Assembly (NCBI GenBank): GCA_964538485.1
Contig: CAZIHJ010000018.1
Coordinates: 1-37,667, forward strand
DNA from: JBJXHC01 sp964538485
Lineage (GTDB): Bacteria; Bacteroidota; Ignavibacteria; UBA10030; UBA6906
Length of the DNA: 37,667 bases
Direction: 5' to 3'
Each line of letters begins with the position of its first letter. The stretch's first letter is position 1. This document shows positions 17,147 to 25,445 of the stretch, piece after piece. The position numbers were made by a program, and so were the translations under genes. The notes beneath the pieces were generated by a model. That model was not told the origin of the DNA and did no database searches. It saw only the letters and a list, made by a program, of their open reading frames with translations.

Positions 17147-18040
17147 TTAAGAAGTGATGCCAACGAGGTCTTTCTTGCGCTTCAATACCTGGCCAACTCT
17201 CCATTGTTGGACATTAAACCATTGGGCCGACTGTGAAGTTTGGACATAGTAGTTGGCCGTACCGCTCTCTGCGTGGAACCGAATTTGTACGCCGCTCACC
17301 TCCAGGGATCCTATCAAGGGTGGTGGAGTGAGAGCCGAATCAACAAAATCGTCAGCAACGAAGTTGGAAAGTGCACTGAGCAGCGAGTTGACCGTTGATT
17401 GTGCAATAGCTGTACCTTCAATCATCCACACCGTATCCTGTAGCGCAAGTGCAAATGTGGTATCTCCGAACTGAAATGACACGGAGCGAATCTTTGCCTG
17501 GTCAGTGCCAAAGATCGTTTTATCGCGCCAGTCTTTGACCTGTTTTGCGAAAACGTACGTGAGGAGCTCATCCGCAAGATAGACATCATTGGAGCCTTCA
17601 ACCCGCACATATGTTTCGGTGAACGAACTGCCCGGTTTGCCGACGCGGAACGCTGCCTTCTCGGTTCCCTTCTCGAATACACGCACCAGAGTTCCTGCAG
17701 TCGTATCAACCTGGAAAAGACCCTGCTTCTGAGGATTCGATGAAATGAGACTGGTGAGTGTGGTAGTTACCCCCTTGCTAATCGCCGTGGTAACAGCGTT
17801 CTCGTCTGCCCGATATGAAATCGGGTGAACAATCATCCACTTGCCAGCCTGTTTTTCCATTCTGATGGAATTTGATCCTGTCGTAATTTCAATCTTGTCA
17901 ACTGCGAGGGAATCATACGATGCCAACCTTTGAGATGCGTCGCCGGCGGAACTTGATTCGCCGGGGCGTTGCAGAACGAAGAACGTACCAACCCCGAGGG
18001 CAATGATCGTTGCAATAAGTCCGAGAGAATTCTTATTCAT
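17147..18040 (-). CDS. DUF4340 domain protein, fourth gene of the Gld-type operon
   Basis: 297 residues. One N-terminal transmembrane helix (LGLIATIIALGVGTFFVL) anchors a beta-rich extracytoplasmic region. Motifs such as GKWMIVHPISYRADE and VKDWRDKTIF are typical of DUF4340 (W.i..P...aD...v and LR/WRDK). DUF4340 genes commonly follow GldG-type genes in ABC exporter operons. The start lies 10 bases after the gldG stop at 18051, so the two are probably co-translated. Function of DUF4340 is unknown; a periplasmic partner of the GldFG transporter is the reasonable guess. Confidence 0.85.
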   Translation of the reverse strand: MNKNSLGLIATIIALGVGTFFVLQRPGESSSAGDASQRLASYDSLAVDKIEITTGSNSIRMEKQAGKWMIVHPISYRADENAVTTAISKGVTTTLTSLISSNPQKQGLFQVDTTAGTLVRVFEKGTEKAAFRVGKPGSSFTETYVRVEGSNDVYLADELLTYVFAKQVKDWRDKTIFGTDQAKIRSVSFQFGDTTFALALQDTVWMIEGTAIAQSTVNSLLSALSNFVADDFVDSALTPPPLIGSLEVSGVQIRFHAESGTANYYVQTSQSAQWFNVQQWRVGQVLKRKKDLVGITS

Positions 18041-18050
18041 GGCCGTTATC

Positions 18051-19422
18051 CTATTGAATCTCCATGGCTTTCTTTCGCGCCTTCCGCATTCGCCANNNNN
18101 NNNNNNNNNNNNNNNNNNNNNNNNNNNNNNNNNNNNNNNNNNNNNNNNNNNNNNNNNNNNNNNNNNNNNNNNNNNNNNNNNNNNNNNNNNNNNNNTTTGT
18201 TTGTATATGCGCTTGTGAACTGTCCGCTCACAACCAGTCCCAGCGGTATGCCCTGTTCGGCAAAGTCTGCCTCAACCCATTGTTGTAACGGATCCAACAT
18301 GAAATACGGTGAGGAGTTCTTGCCGCTCTTCTTGGAGGAACGCATCAGTACTTCCGCGCTCAATCCCTTGCCCGACAATTGCGTTGTATCAACCGAGCTT
18401 GCAAAAAACAATATCACACCCTGAAGATCCTTCACCATCACATTCCCTTTGTGAAAATCACTCACCATCGGGAGGTATGGGAATGGCTTTTGGCTCTGCA
18501 TCTGAAAGCCGAACTGCTCCTGTACGATGTTAATACTGGCGCATTGTACGTCGCGAACAAGGTCGGCGTTAATGCGAAGGCCATAACTCTCGAGCAGATC
18601 TTCGATATTCAATTCAAGCGGCTGCCCGACACGCTGTTGCAGGTTAGCGTCCACTTTATTGAGAAGAAAGGCGACTTTCCCCCCGCGCATGATATACTGA
18701 TCGATCTGGAACTTCACCGGATCCGAGAATTGTTGCTTTGGTGCAACCACCATCAATGCCGCAATATCGTCCGGCACGGCCTTGCCGCCGGAAACATCAA
18801 CCGCGGTAACATCATACTGCTTGTTGACAAGCTGTTGTGCCTGGCCCATTTCAGTGAGCGCCGCCTCCCCCTGGCCGGTCAAAAATCCGATCTTCTTGCG
18901 CGTACGCGAGACGAGCCGCTTGATCGTGGTGGCGATGTCGTATTCCAGGCTGTTGATGTTTTGAACAATAGGGATAACCTCGCGCTTGTCTTCATACAGG
19001 AAAATCAATCCCATATACGCACGCATCACTTCAAACTTGTCTTCTTTCACTACTTGCACCTGCGCCTGAGCAATGCCTTGCTTCTGGGCATCCTGTTCAG
19101 CGGCCTCACCGCTTGGATTGATGAACTCGTACTGGAGATTGCCATTGGAATATGCGCGAAATTCATTCAACATATCCAACACTGCCCGGCGGTGATTGTT
19201 GTATGGTGAGGGGAGGTCTTCTGTCATATAGGCCTTGACGGTCACCTTATCATCGAGAGACTGCATCATGTTCTTGCTGGCGTCGGAAAGTGTGAACAGG
19301 CCCTGTTCGGTGACGTCGAGACGCCCAAACAAACGGATGGAAACAACGTTGAGTAATATGAGGGCGACCAATACTCCGGCCACGCGGAACAATGTTTGAG
19401 ATTTACGCGATGAGGTTTTCAT
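18051..19422 (-). CDS. gldG: GldG-type ABC transporter auxiliary protein, interrupted by an assembly gap
   Basis: About 409 residues are readable from ATG 19422 to the gap. An N-terminal transmembrane helix (FRVAGVLVALILLNVVSIRL) is followed by LDVTEQGLFTLSDAS, the classical GldG opening, then a domain with MTEDLPSPYNNHRR and MRGGKVAFLLNKVDA. Beyond the gap, the frame ending at TAG 18051-18053 reads WRMRKARKKAMEIQ, a basic tail as expected after the last membrane helix. The frame that reads straight through the Ns (stop at 18046) gives ANAEGAKESHG and is unlikely. GldG is usually some 550-600 residues, so over 100 residues are missing. Six bases separate it from gldF. Confidence 0.88.
18096..18195. 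other. Assembly gap of 100 N inside gldG
   Basis: Exactly 100 N; the flanks are not duplicated. The coding frames on the two sides differ if the Ns are counted literally, and family length suggests several hundred missing bases. Confidence 0.95.
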
Positions 19423-19428
19423 GATCCA

Positions 19429-20145
19429 TTACCATTTACGTCGTTCAAGAGAAACGGTGGCAAGCAGCAGCGAGAATCCTGACATTGAGAAAAAGTATAT
19501 CAGGTTCCGGGTGTCGATAACACCGCGTGCAATGTTGGAGAAGTGATAGTCCACCCCGAGGAACTCGATTGTTGTGGTGAGCCCTGCCGGTATCCACAAC
19601 AGAATCTTGTCCATCATGAAGAGGGCAAAGACAAACAGGAATCCGACAATGAATGCGATAATCTGATTTTCCGTTACGCTGGATGCCAGCACACCAAGAC
19701 TGATATACACGGCACCCATGAGGAGCAATCCGAGGTAGCCAGAGAGCACGGGCCCCGCATCAATTTTGCCGATTGACAACAAGGTGAAAAAATAGACCAG
19801 GGTCGGGAGAAGCGCGGCAGCAAGAAGCGCCCATGCTGCAAGGAACTTCCCGAGCACAATCTCCGCATCGCGCACCGGTTTGGTCGTCAGCAACTCCAGT
19901 GTACCGGACTTTCGTTCTTCTGCCAGCAGTCGCATGGTAATTGCCGGAACAAAGAAAAGAAAGACGAGTGGCACCAGTTCGAAAACGAGACGCAGTGAAG
20001 CGACATTCGCAAGAAACAGGTTGTTGATAAAAAACCATCCTATGATGGCAAGAAAGACAATGATCACAACGTACGCGACCGCTGAATTGAAATATGAGCG
20101 AAGCTCGCGTCGGAAGATCGTCAGGATATTGGAAAGTTCAATCAT
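19429..20145 (-). CDS. gldF: GldF-type ABC-2 permease
   Basis: 238 residues with six hydrophobic segments (for example VAYVVIIVFLAIIGWFFI, LVFELVPLVFLFFVPAITM, YLGLLLMGAVYISLGVLAS, IIAFIVGFLFVFALFMM). The motif MRLLAEERKSGTLELLTTKPV is the conserved cytoplasmic loop of ABC-2 permeases that contacts the ATPase. Length and order (ATPase, permease, GldG) match gldF of gliding Bacteroidota and the related exporters of non-gliding relatives. It starts 27 bases after gldA. Exported substrate unknown; in Flavobacterium the system is required for gliding, but no other gld or spr genes occur here. Confidence 0.9.
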   Translation of the reverse strand: MIELSNILTIFRRELRSYFNSAVAYVVIIVFLAIIGWFFINNLFLANVASLRLVFELVPLVFLFFVPAITMRLLAEERKSGTLELLTTKPVRDAEIVLGKFLAAWALLAAALLPTLVYFFTLLSIGKIDAGPVLSGYLGLLLMGAVYISLGVLASSVTENQIIAFIVGFLFVFALFMMDKILLWIPAGLTTTIEFLGVDYHFSNIARGVIDTRNLIYFFSMSGFSLLLATVSLERRKW

Positions 20146-20172
20146 GTTGACTATGAATGTTGGTGGAACGGC

Positions 20173-21114
20173 TCAGGTGGTTGTCAGTTTATGAAACACT
20201 TCTTCGAGGCTCGTGGTTTTTCGATGCATCTCCAGTAAGACCCAGCCCTCGGCAACGGCAAGCCGGAATGCCGGTTCGCGGGCGTCGATCCCTTTTTCAA
20301 CATTCACCGTAAATCGGCAGACGGCATCCTTGGCGGAGATCAATTCGACGCCAGTGACAGCGTTGAGACCACGGAGTTTAGGAGCAATCTGCTGTAATGG
20401 ATCTGCACTTCCCGTGCGTAGCTCAAGCGTGAGTGATTCCGCTCCCTGGAAGTTCTGCCGCAGTTGCTCCGGCGTTCCGTCGGCGACAATTTTCCCTTCA
20501 TTGATAATCAATACCCGATCGCATGTGGCCTGTACTTCTGAAAGGATGTGGGTTGAAAGAATAACAGTCTTTGCACGACCGAGTTGTTTGATGAGATTTC
20601 GAATCTCAACAATCTGGTTGGGATCAAGTCCGCTGGTTGGTTCATCGAGGATGAGCACGTCCGGTTCATGGATCATCGCCTGGGCCAGGCCCACACGCTG
20701 ACGGTAGCCCTTTGAAAGCTCGCCGATGTCTTTGTGTCTCACTCCTTCCAGTCCGCACACGTGAACCATTTCCCTGATGCGCGCTGAGATGTTTTGCTTC
20801 ATTCCATGAAGGTTGGCTGAATACTCGATGTACTCCAGCACATTCATATCGAGATAGAGTGGATTCATTTCCGGCAGGTAGCCGATCTTCTTGCGAACAG
20901 CAAGAGACTGTTCGGCCACATCCATTCCATCAACTTCAACAATTCCGGAAGTTGGCGGCATGAAGCAAGTAATAATCTTCATTGTGGTGGTCTTCCCGGC
21001 TCCGTTGGGACCGAGAAACCCCAAAATTTCTCCTGTCTTCACATCGAAGGAGATATCGTCGATAGCTTTTTGCTCACCATATACCTTGGTGAGGTTTCGG
21101 ACTGTAATAGACAT
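20173..21114 (-). CDS. gldA: GldA-type ABC transporter ATP-binding protein
   Basis: 313 residues. Walker A is GPNGAGKT (35-42), the Q-loop region reads IGYLPEMNPLY, the signature is LSKGYRQRVGLAQAM, and Walker B is VLILDEPTSGLDP. The LSKGYRQRVGLAQA form of the signature is the one found in GldA and related ABC-2 ATPases. The C-terminal 90 residues are the regulatory extension of this subfamily. First gene of the gldA-gldF-gldG-DUF4340 operon, with a strong promoter directly upstream. It powers the GldF permease at the inner face of the membrane. Confidence 0.93.
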   Translation of the reverse strand: MSITVRNLTKVYGEQKAIDDISFDVKTGEILGFLGPNGAGKTTTMKIITCFMPPTSGIVEVDGMDVAEQSLAVRKKIGYLPEMNPLYLDMNVLEYIEYSANLHGMKQNISARIREMVHVCGLEGVRHKDIGELSKGYRQRVGLAQAMIHEPDVLILDEPTSGLDPNQIVEIRNLIKQLGRAKTVILSTHILSEVQATCDRVLIINEGKIVADGTPEQLRQNFQGAESLTLELRTGSADPLQQIAPKLRGLNAVTGVELISAKDAVCRFTVNVEKGIDAREPAFRLAVAEGWVLLEMHRKTTSLEEVFHKLTTT

Positions 21115-21169
21115 GGTATTTTGGGAATGTGAAACGGGTTAGGTCACTTCGAGACGCAGATAACTCGAC

Positions 21170-21200
21170 CAAATCTACAAAAATCAGGCTAGAGAATCAA
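21170..21200 (-). promoter_or_regulatory. Predicted promoter of the gldA operon
   Basis: On the minus strand: TTGATT (21200-21195), a 17-base spacer, and TAGATTTG (21177-21170). The -10 region is an exact match to the Bacteroidota TAnnTTTG consensus. It ends about 55 bases before the gldA ATG. Confidence 0.72.
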
Positions 21201-21223
21201 GATTCCAGAATCCGGACGCCCCC

Positions 21224-22615
21224 TTAGAACCTGGGTCTCTTTGTGTGCCAGTCGGTTACACTCTGGTAGGCGTGCGCGAGTTCCAGGACGAGAGCGTCAT
21301 TGAGCTGTGGGCCGATTATTTTTAGTCCGATGGGAAGTTTATTCTTGCTGAATCCGCAAGGTACCGAGAGAGCAGGAAGCCCGAGCAGGTTTTCGGCTGC
21401 CTCGATGGAGTTTCCCCCGCCGAAGATCGTCTTGAGGTCGGCTTCGACAAGTGGTGCGCATTGCAGTGTGCTTGAACCAAGAATTATATCATGCTCGTCA
21501 AAAAGTTTGCGGAAGTCCCGGGCAATGAGTGTACGAATGCGCTGGCAGCGAAGATAATCCACAGCGGAAATCTCTTGCGCCCCAAGCAATTCGCCGCGGC
21601 GGTCGGGATCAATAATCTCCCTCAGTTTGTCCGAATATGCAAACATCTCGAAGGCCGAAGCCTCCTCTGCAGCAATAATTGTGGAAGCAACAATTTCGTA
21701 GGGATGATCCGGAAGTTGAGCCTCTGTTACCTTGAAACCGAGCTCTTCAAATACCTTCAGCGCATCGTTGAACGCGGTCGCAACGTCTGCCTCGCCCCAT
21801 CGTACATAATCTTCCTTCACAAACCCAATCCGTAGTTGTTTTCCGCGTTCCCTTGACTTGCCGAGAGGATACTTGAACGGCTGATCGAGAGCGTACTCAT
21901 CGTCAGGATCGGCGCCGGTGAGCTCAACAAGCACATCGGCACAATCAGCAGCCGAGTGTGCGAGCACACCTATTTTATCCATACTCCAGGAGAGCGCCAT
22001 AGCTCCAGCCCGACTGATCCTGCCAAATGATGGTCGCAAACCAGTCACGCCGCAAAACGAAGCTGGAGTCATGATGGAGCCCCAGGTTTCTGTACCGAGT
22101 GTAAACGCAGCCAGGCCCGCAGCCACGGCAGCACCGGAGCCACTTGATGATCCGCCGGACCAGCGCGCCAGATCCCACGGTGTTCGGCAGGCACCGGTCG
22201 CTGTTGCATTCGGAGGCCCGCCTGCGAGCTCGCTCATGGCACACTTTCCAAGGAGAACAGCTCCTGCATCCTTGAGGCGTCGATACACAGAAGCATCGCT
22301 CTCAATCATCTGGGTTGCAAAAGGTCGAGCCCCCCACGTTGTAGGATGTCCTTTGACAGCAAAGAGATCTTTCAGGGCGTAGGGAATTCCATGGAGGGTT
22401 CCGCGATACAAGCCGGCGGCGATTTCGCGCTCTGCTTGCTTCGCCTGCTGCAAAGCAAGGTCTGTCGTAACGGTGACGAATGCGTTGAGTTTAGGAGAAA
22501 TCTTTTCAATGCGGGCGAGGTATCCTTCAGTCAACTCAAGCGGTGAGAGTTTCTTCCGTTTGATCAGTCTTGCGAGTTCTTGTATTGGCGCGAAATACAA
22601 ATCGAGATCTATCAT
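21224..22615 (-). CDS. Amidase signature family enzyme
   Basis: 463 residues. The Ser-cisSer-Lys triad is visible: lysine 82 (ALKDLFAVKG), serines in WSGGSSSGSG (153-161) and the nucleophile near 180 (TETWGSIMTPA). The amidase family hydrolyses amides of many kinds; GatA is a relative, but no gatB or gatC is near, so a free-standing amidase is more likely. The ATG overlaps the stop of the upstream Tat-signal ORF by four bases. In related bacteria this enzyme type carries an N-terminal Tat leader region fused to it (recalled, not searched); here that leader is in the other frame, so this gene may be the 3' part of a frameshifted gene. Confidence 0.88.
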   Translation of the reverse strand: MIDLDLYFAPIQELARLIKRKKLSPLELTEGYLARIEKISPKLNAFVTVTTDLALQQAKQAEREIAAGLYRGTLHGIPYALKDLFAVKGHPTTWGARPFATQMIESDASVYRRLKDAGAVLLGKCAMSELAGGPPNATATGACRTPWDLARWSGGSSSGSGAAVAAGLAAFTLGTETWGSIMTPASFCGVTGLRPSFGRISRAGAMALSWSMDKIGVLAHSAADCADVLVELTGADPDDEYALDQPFKYPLGKSRERGKQLRIGFVKEDYVRWGEADVATAFNDALKVFEELGFKVTEAQLPDHPYEIVASTIIAAEEASAFEMFAYSDKLREIIDPDRRGELLGAQEISAVDYLRCQRIRTLIARDFRKLFDEHDIILGSSTLQCAPLVEADLKTIFGGGNSIEAAENLLGLPALSVPCGFSKNKLPIGLKIIGPQLNDALVLELAHAYQSVTDWHTKRPRF

Positions 22616-22899
22616 CGCTTCGCCCTGCGTTGAGTCATGAACACGCAGGCGTCGAAGGGCGGAAGAGCATTTGGCAGGTCTCTGGAACGCAACGGACCAA
22701 CGGATTTTTCGTGGTTTTCCAGAAACAATTTTGCCAGGTGCCGGTCGTCCGCAGATACACCAGACCCGGCCAGATTCTCTTCATGTCCCTCTGGGTCGGA
22801 AGGTGGGAAAGACTGCTGAAGAAGGGAATCTCCAAGAGTGGGAATGAGTGACGATGAGACCAATAAGCCGGTAAATCGGCGACGCGAGAGAGTGCGCAT
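22612..22899 (-). CDS. Small Tat-signal protein, probably the detached N-terminus of the amidase
   Basis: 95 residues with a twin-arginine signal (SRRRFTGLL, then a serine/leucine-rich core to about residue 24). GGAG lies upstream of the ATG. The rest includes LFLENHEKSVGPLRSRDLPNALPP. A segment of the form LPNxxPPAL is familiar from the N-terminal leader region of Tat-exported amidases. Near 22657-22662 the amidase frame is open and reads ALRRLRVHDSTQGEA up to the amidase ATG, so one missing base in the GGGCGG run would fuse the two. Alternatively it is a truly separate, coupled small protein. It follows the alpha/beta hydrolase by 25 bases. Confidence 0.6.
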   Translation of the reverse strand: MRTLSRRRFTGLLVSSSLIPTLGDSLLQQSFPPSDPEGHEENLAGSGVSADDRHLAKLFLENHEKSVGPLRSRDLPNALPPFDACVFMTQRRAKR

Positions 22900-22924
22900 G
22901 ATTTCTCCGTTTTTGATGAGTTTG

Positions 22925-23689
22925 TTACGGGTTGAGCGGAATTGATTTCAGAAATGAAAGAGCTTCTTCAATGAACGGCCCCCGTTGGACACTCAGGAAT
23001 GAATGCTTGCAACCTGCTTGCAAAGCGAAGCGTGCATCCGGCAGTTGTCGCACGAGGTGCTCTGCCTCTGCCCTCGTAATCATCTCATCGCTGTCGCATA
23101 GTGAAACCAGCACGGGGAACACCGCCCGACGCAGTAGCTGATCATCCAGTGGCTTCATTTGTCCAATGAACTCCGCGCATGATCGTACCAGGTTCATCCA
23201 TCCGGTTTCTCCATTGGCAGGTTCATGGTCCTTGCGCAAGTCATGTGCCCAGGAAGGAACCTTGGCCAGAATGCTCTCCGGGTTCAGCGTCAATTTTGTC
23301 GCTTCAACGGCCTCCGGTGTCCAATCGATTTTGGTCGCGTGCATTACGAGCCCGAGAATCTTATCCGGATACTGCGTTCCGTATGCCAACCCGATGTAAC
23401 CGCCAAGACTGTATCCGCACACGTAGGCCTGTTCAATCTGCAGACTATCCAACAGGATACGAAGATCATCAATGAAGGTGTCAAGGCGCAGAGCACCAGA
23501 TGGGTTGTTTGTTCGTCCGTGGCCTCGAAGGTCAACTGCAATGGTGTGGAAGTGTTTTGACAAATCGGGGATGAATCGTCGCCAGTGACTTTCGATAGTG
23601 CCGAGCAGGCCGGGAAGCAGAATGAGAGGTTCGCCGGTTCCATACTCTTCGTAGTAGATGGAGGCATCGTTGGATCGAACGAAGGACAT
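22925..23689 (-). CDS. Alpha/beta hydrolase
   Basis: 254 residues with the full alpha/beta hydrolase fold. The oxyanion motif region is LLPGLLGT (24-31), followed by AVDLRGHGRT (51-60). The nucleophile elbow is GYSLGG with serine 94; the acid is probably the aspartate in SLCDSDEM, and the base is the histidine in GCKHSFL near the C-terminus. It resembles 3-oxoadipate enol-lactonase/esterase-like hydrolases, but the substrate is open. First gene of a likely three-gene operon with the Tat ORF and the amidase, which suggests a shared role in hydrolysing ester or amide compounds. Confidence 0.88.
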   Translation of the reverse strand: MSFVRSNDASIYYEEYGTGEPLILLPGLLGTIESHWRRFIPDLSKHFHTIAVDLRGHGRTNNPSGALRLDTFIDDLRILLDSLQIEQAYVCGYSLGGYIGLAYGTQYPDKILGLVMHATKIDWTPEAVEATKLTLNPESILAKVPSWAHDLRKDHEPANGETGWMNLVRSCAEFIGQMKPLDDQLLRRAVFPVLVSLCDSDEMITRAEAEHLVRQLPDARFALQAGCKHSFLSVQRGPFIEEALSFLKSIPLNP

Positions 23690-23764
23690 TCAGGTGTGTG
23701 GGAGTTGTGAATGAAGTATCATGTGATGGTAGAGAATTAGCCGGAGAGAGGCAAGCGGGGTGGT

Positions 23765-23793
23765 TTGATGTTTGAAGAAGATTTACCTATTGT
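23765..23793 (+). promoter_or_regulatory. Predicted promoter of the GroES-like gene
   Basis: TTGATG (23765-23770), a 17-base spacer, and TATTGT (23788-23793), about 43 bases before ATG 23836. No CIRCE inverted repeat is visible. Confidence 0.55.
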
Positions 23794-23835
23794 TTGATAG
23801 ATAATCAGTGTGTCGTGAAAGATGCGAGGACGCAA

Positions 23836-24210
23836 ATGCTGGTGCGAAAACAGATGATAGTCGTCGGGGACAGGGTGTTGTTGCAGCTGGACGAATCTGA
23901 GGACAAAACGAAATCGGGGCTGTATCTCCCGCCATCAGTGAGAGAGAAAGAGAAAGCAGCAATGGGTCGCGTCGTGAAGGTCGGGCCCGGGTACCCTATT
24001 CCCAACCCGAACTACACCGAAGATGAGCCATGGTCGAAGCCGAAAGACCCGATGCGGTACATCCCGTTGCAGGCGCGGGAAGGAGACTATGCCATTTTTC
24101 TTCGTGAGCAGGGAGTGGAAGTGGAATTCGAAGAGAAGAAATACCTGATTGTGCCACAGTCTGCAGTGTTGGTGCTTGTCCGGAATGAACTGAAGGAAGA
24201 GTTGGAATAA
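23836..24210 (+). CDS. GroES-family co-chaperonin variant with central insert
   Basis: 124 residues from ATG 23836, which has CGAGGA upstream; a TTG at 23794 would add 14 unlikely residues. The fold signature of GroES is clear: VVGDRVLLQLDE, KTKSGLYLPPSV (mobile-loop region), GRVVKVGPG. A segment of about 30 residues (PIPNPNYTEDEPWS to YIPLQAREGD) is inserted relative to the 95-residue classical GroES before the closing strands EKKYLIVPQSAVL. Similar long versions occur widely in Bacteroidota-like bacteria. No groEL is next to it, so it is probably an extra GroES-like protein rather than the main co-chaperonin. Confidence 0.85.
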   Translation: MLVRKQMIVVGDRVLLQLDESEDKTKSGLYLPPSVREKEKAAMGRVVKVGPGYPIPNPNYTEDEPWSKPKDPMRYIPLQAREGDYAIFLREQGVEVEFEEKKYLIVPQSAVLVLVRNELKEELE

Positions 24211-24221
24211 CGGAAGCACCA

Positions 24222-24248
24222 GGGTCATGCAACATCCGTGCATGACCC
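24222..24248. terminator. Hairpin between convergent groES-like and fbaB genes
   Basis: A perfect 10-base stem (GGGTCATGCA at 24222-24231 with TGCATGACCC at 24239-24248) and a seven-base loop, placed in the 51-base space between two convergent genes. T runs are short on both sides, so it may be a modest bidirectional terminator. Confidence 0.65.
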
Positions 24249-24261
24249 CGGATTTCTACAG

Positions 24262-25314
24262 CTATGCTATGGTGACATCCTTGCAGAGGTAGACGTCCTG
24301 AATCGTGTTCAATAATTTGATGCCGTCCTTCATCGGTTTCTGGAAGGCCTTCCGCCCGGAGATCAACCCCATTCCACCCGCACGCTTGTTGATGACGGCT
24401 GTACGCACGGCTTCCACAATATCATTCTCTCCTGATGCCCCACCCGAATTAATCAACCCGGCGCGACCCATGTAGCAGTTTGCGACCTGGTAACGCGTCA
24501 GGTCGATTGGATGATCGGTAGAGAGATCGGTGTACACCTTTTTGTGAGTCTTGCCGAAGTTCAATGCGGTAAACCCGCCGTTGTTTTCCGGGAGTTTCTG
24601 TTTAATAATATCCGCTTCGATAGTCACACCAAGGTGGTTAGCTTGTCCGGTGAGATCTGCAGAAACGTGATAGTCCTTCTCCTTCGTTTTGAAGGCGGCG
24701 TTTCTGGTGTAACACCACAAGATGGTCGTCAGGCCCAATTCATGTGCATACTTGAATGCCGAACTTACTTCCTGAATCTGGCGTTTTGATTCGTCCGAAC
24801 CAAAATAGATTGTCGCTCCGACAGCAACTGCGCCCATCTCGAATGCCTGGTCAATATCGCCAAACATAATCTGGTCGAATGAATTTGGATAGGAGAGGAA
24901 TTCGTTGTGATTGATCTTCATGATGAATGGAATTTTGTGCGCATACTTGCGGGCGCATGAGCCGAGGACACCGAGGGTTGAAGCGACTGCGTTGCATCCA
25001 CCTTCGACTGCAAGCTTGATGATGTTTTCCGGATCGAAATAGGACGGGTTGGGTGCAAATGACGCGCCTGCGGAATGTTCGATTCCCTGGTCAACCGGAA
25101 GAATCGAAAGATACCCCGTGCCGGCAAGCCGTCCGGTGTTGTACATTGATTGGAGATTTCTCAGGACCGCGGGTTTTCTGTCTGTAGGAATAAAGACACG
25201 GTCAATAAAATCGGGACCCGGCAAATGCAGAGATTCTTTGGGGATGCCTTTGCACTGATGACTCAAGAGGTTCTTTGCATCGGCTCCCAGCAGCTGTTCG
25301 ATTTCTTTAATCAT
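24262..25314 (-). CDS. fbaB: Class I fructose-bisphosphate aldolase, FbaB type
   Basis: 350 residues, the same length as E. coli FbaB and alignable along the whole chain from memory: IEQLLGADAKNLL, MYNTGRLAGTGYLSILPVDQG, GAVAVGATIYFGS, HVSADLTGQANHLG, NCYMGRAGLINSGGASG and INKRAGGMGLISGRKAF. The Schiff-base lysine lies in ADIIKQK (about residue 238). The enzyme interconverts fructose 1,6-bisphosphate with dihydroxyacetone phosphate and glyceraldehyde 3-phosphate in glycolysis/gluconeogenesis, without a metal ion. AAGGAG precedes the start. It stands alone and is convergent with the GroES-like gene. Confidence 0.96.
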   Translation of the reverse strand: MIKEIEQLLGADAKNLLSHQCKGIPKESLHLPGPDFIDRVFIPTDRKPAVLRNLQSMYNTGRLAGTGYLSILPVDQGIEHSAGASFAPNPSYFDPENIIKLAVEGGCNAVASTLGVLGSCARKYAHKIPFIMKINHNEFLSYPNSFDQIMFGDIDQAFEMGAVAVGATIYFGSDESKRQIQEVSSAFKYAHELGLTTILWCYTRNAAFKTKEKDYHVSADLTGQANHLGVTIEADIIKQKLPENNGGFTALNFGKTHKKVYTDLSTDHPIDLTRYQVANCYMGRAGLINSGGASGENDIVEAVRTAVINKRAGGMGLISGRKAFQKPMKDGIKLLNTIQDVYLCKDVTIA

Positions 25315-25445
25315 GGGTTCTTGCTCCTTGGGTATAAAGGTAATGAACTGAGTACTTGAAGGAAGTGAGCGTAGGTGGCACTGGTTATCATTCTCAATGT
25401 GCAGTCAATATATGGAAAACAGGTCACATTAAAAACCGCTTTACA

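Noticed and set aside
18379..19209. 276-codon plus-strand frame opposite gldG
   Set aside because: Antisense to a gene with clear family motifs; no ribosome site and no domain.
21224..22615. GatA subunit of the tRNA-dependent amidotransferase
   Set aside because: No gatB or gatC nearby, and a Tat-type leader ORF precedes it, which a cytoplasmic GatA would not have.
24222..24248. Perfect inverted repeat considered as a CIRCE or operator element for the GroES-like gene
   Set aside because: It is downstream of the gene, between two convergent stops, so it fits a terminator better; the sequence does not match CIRCE.
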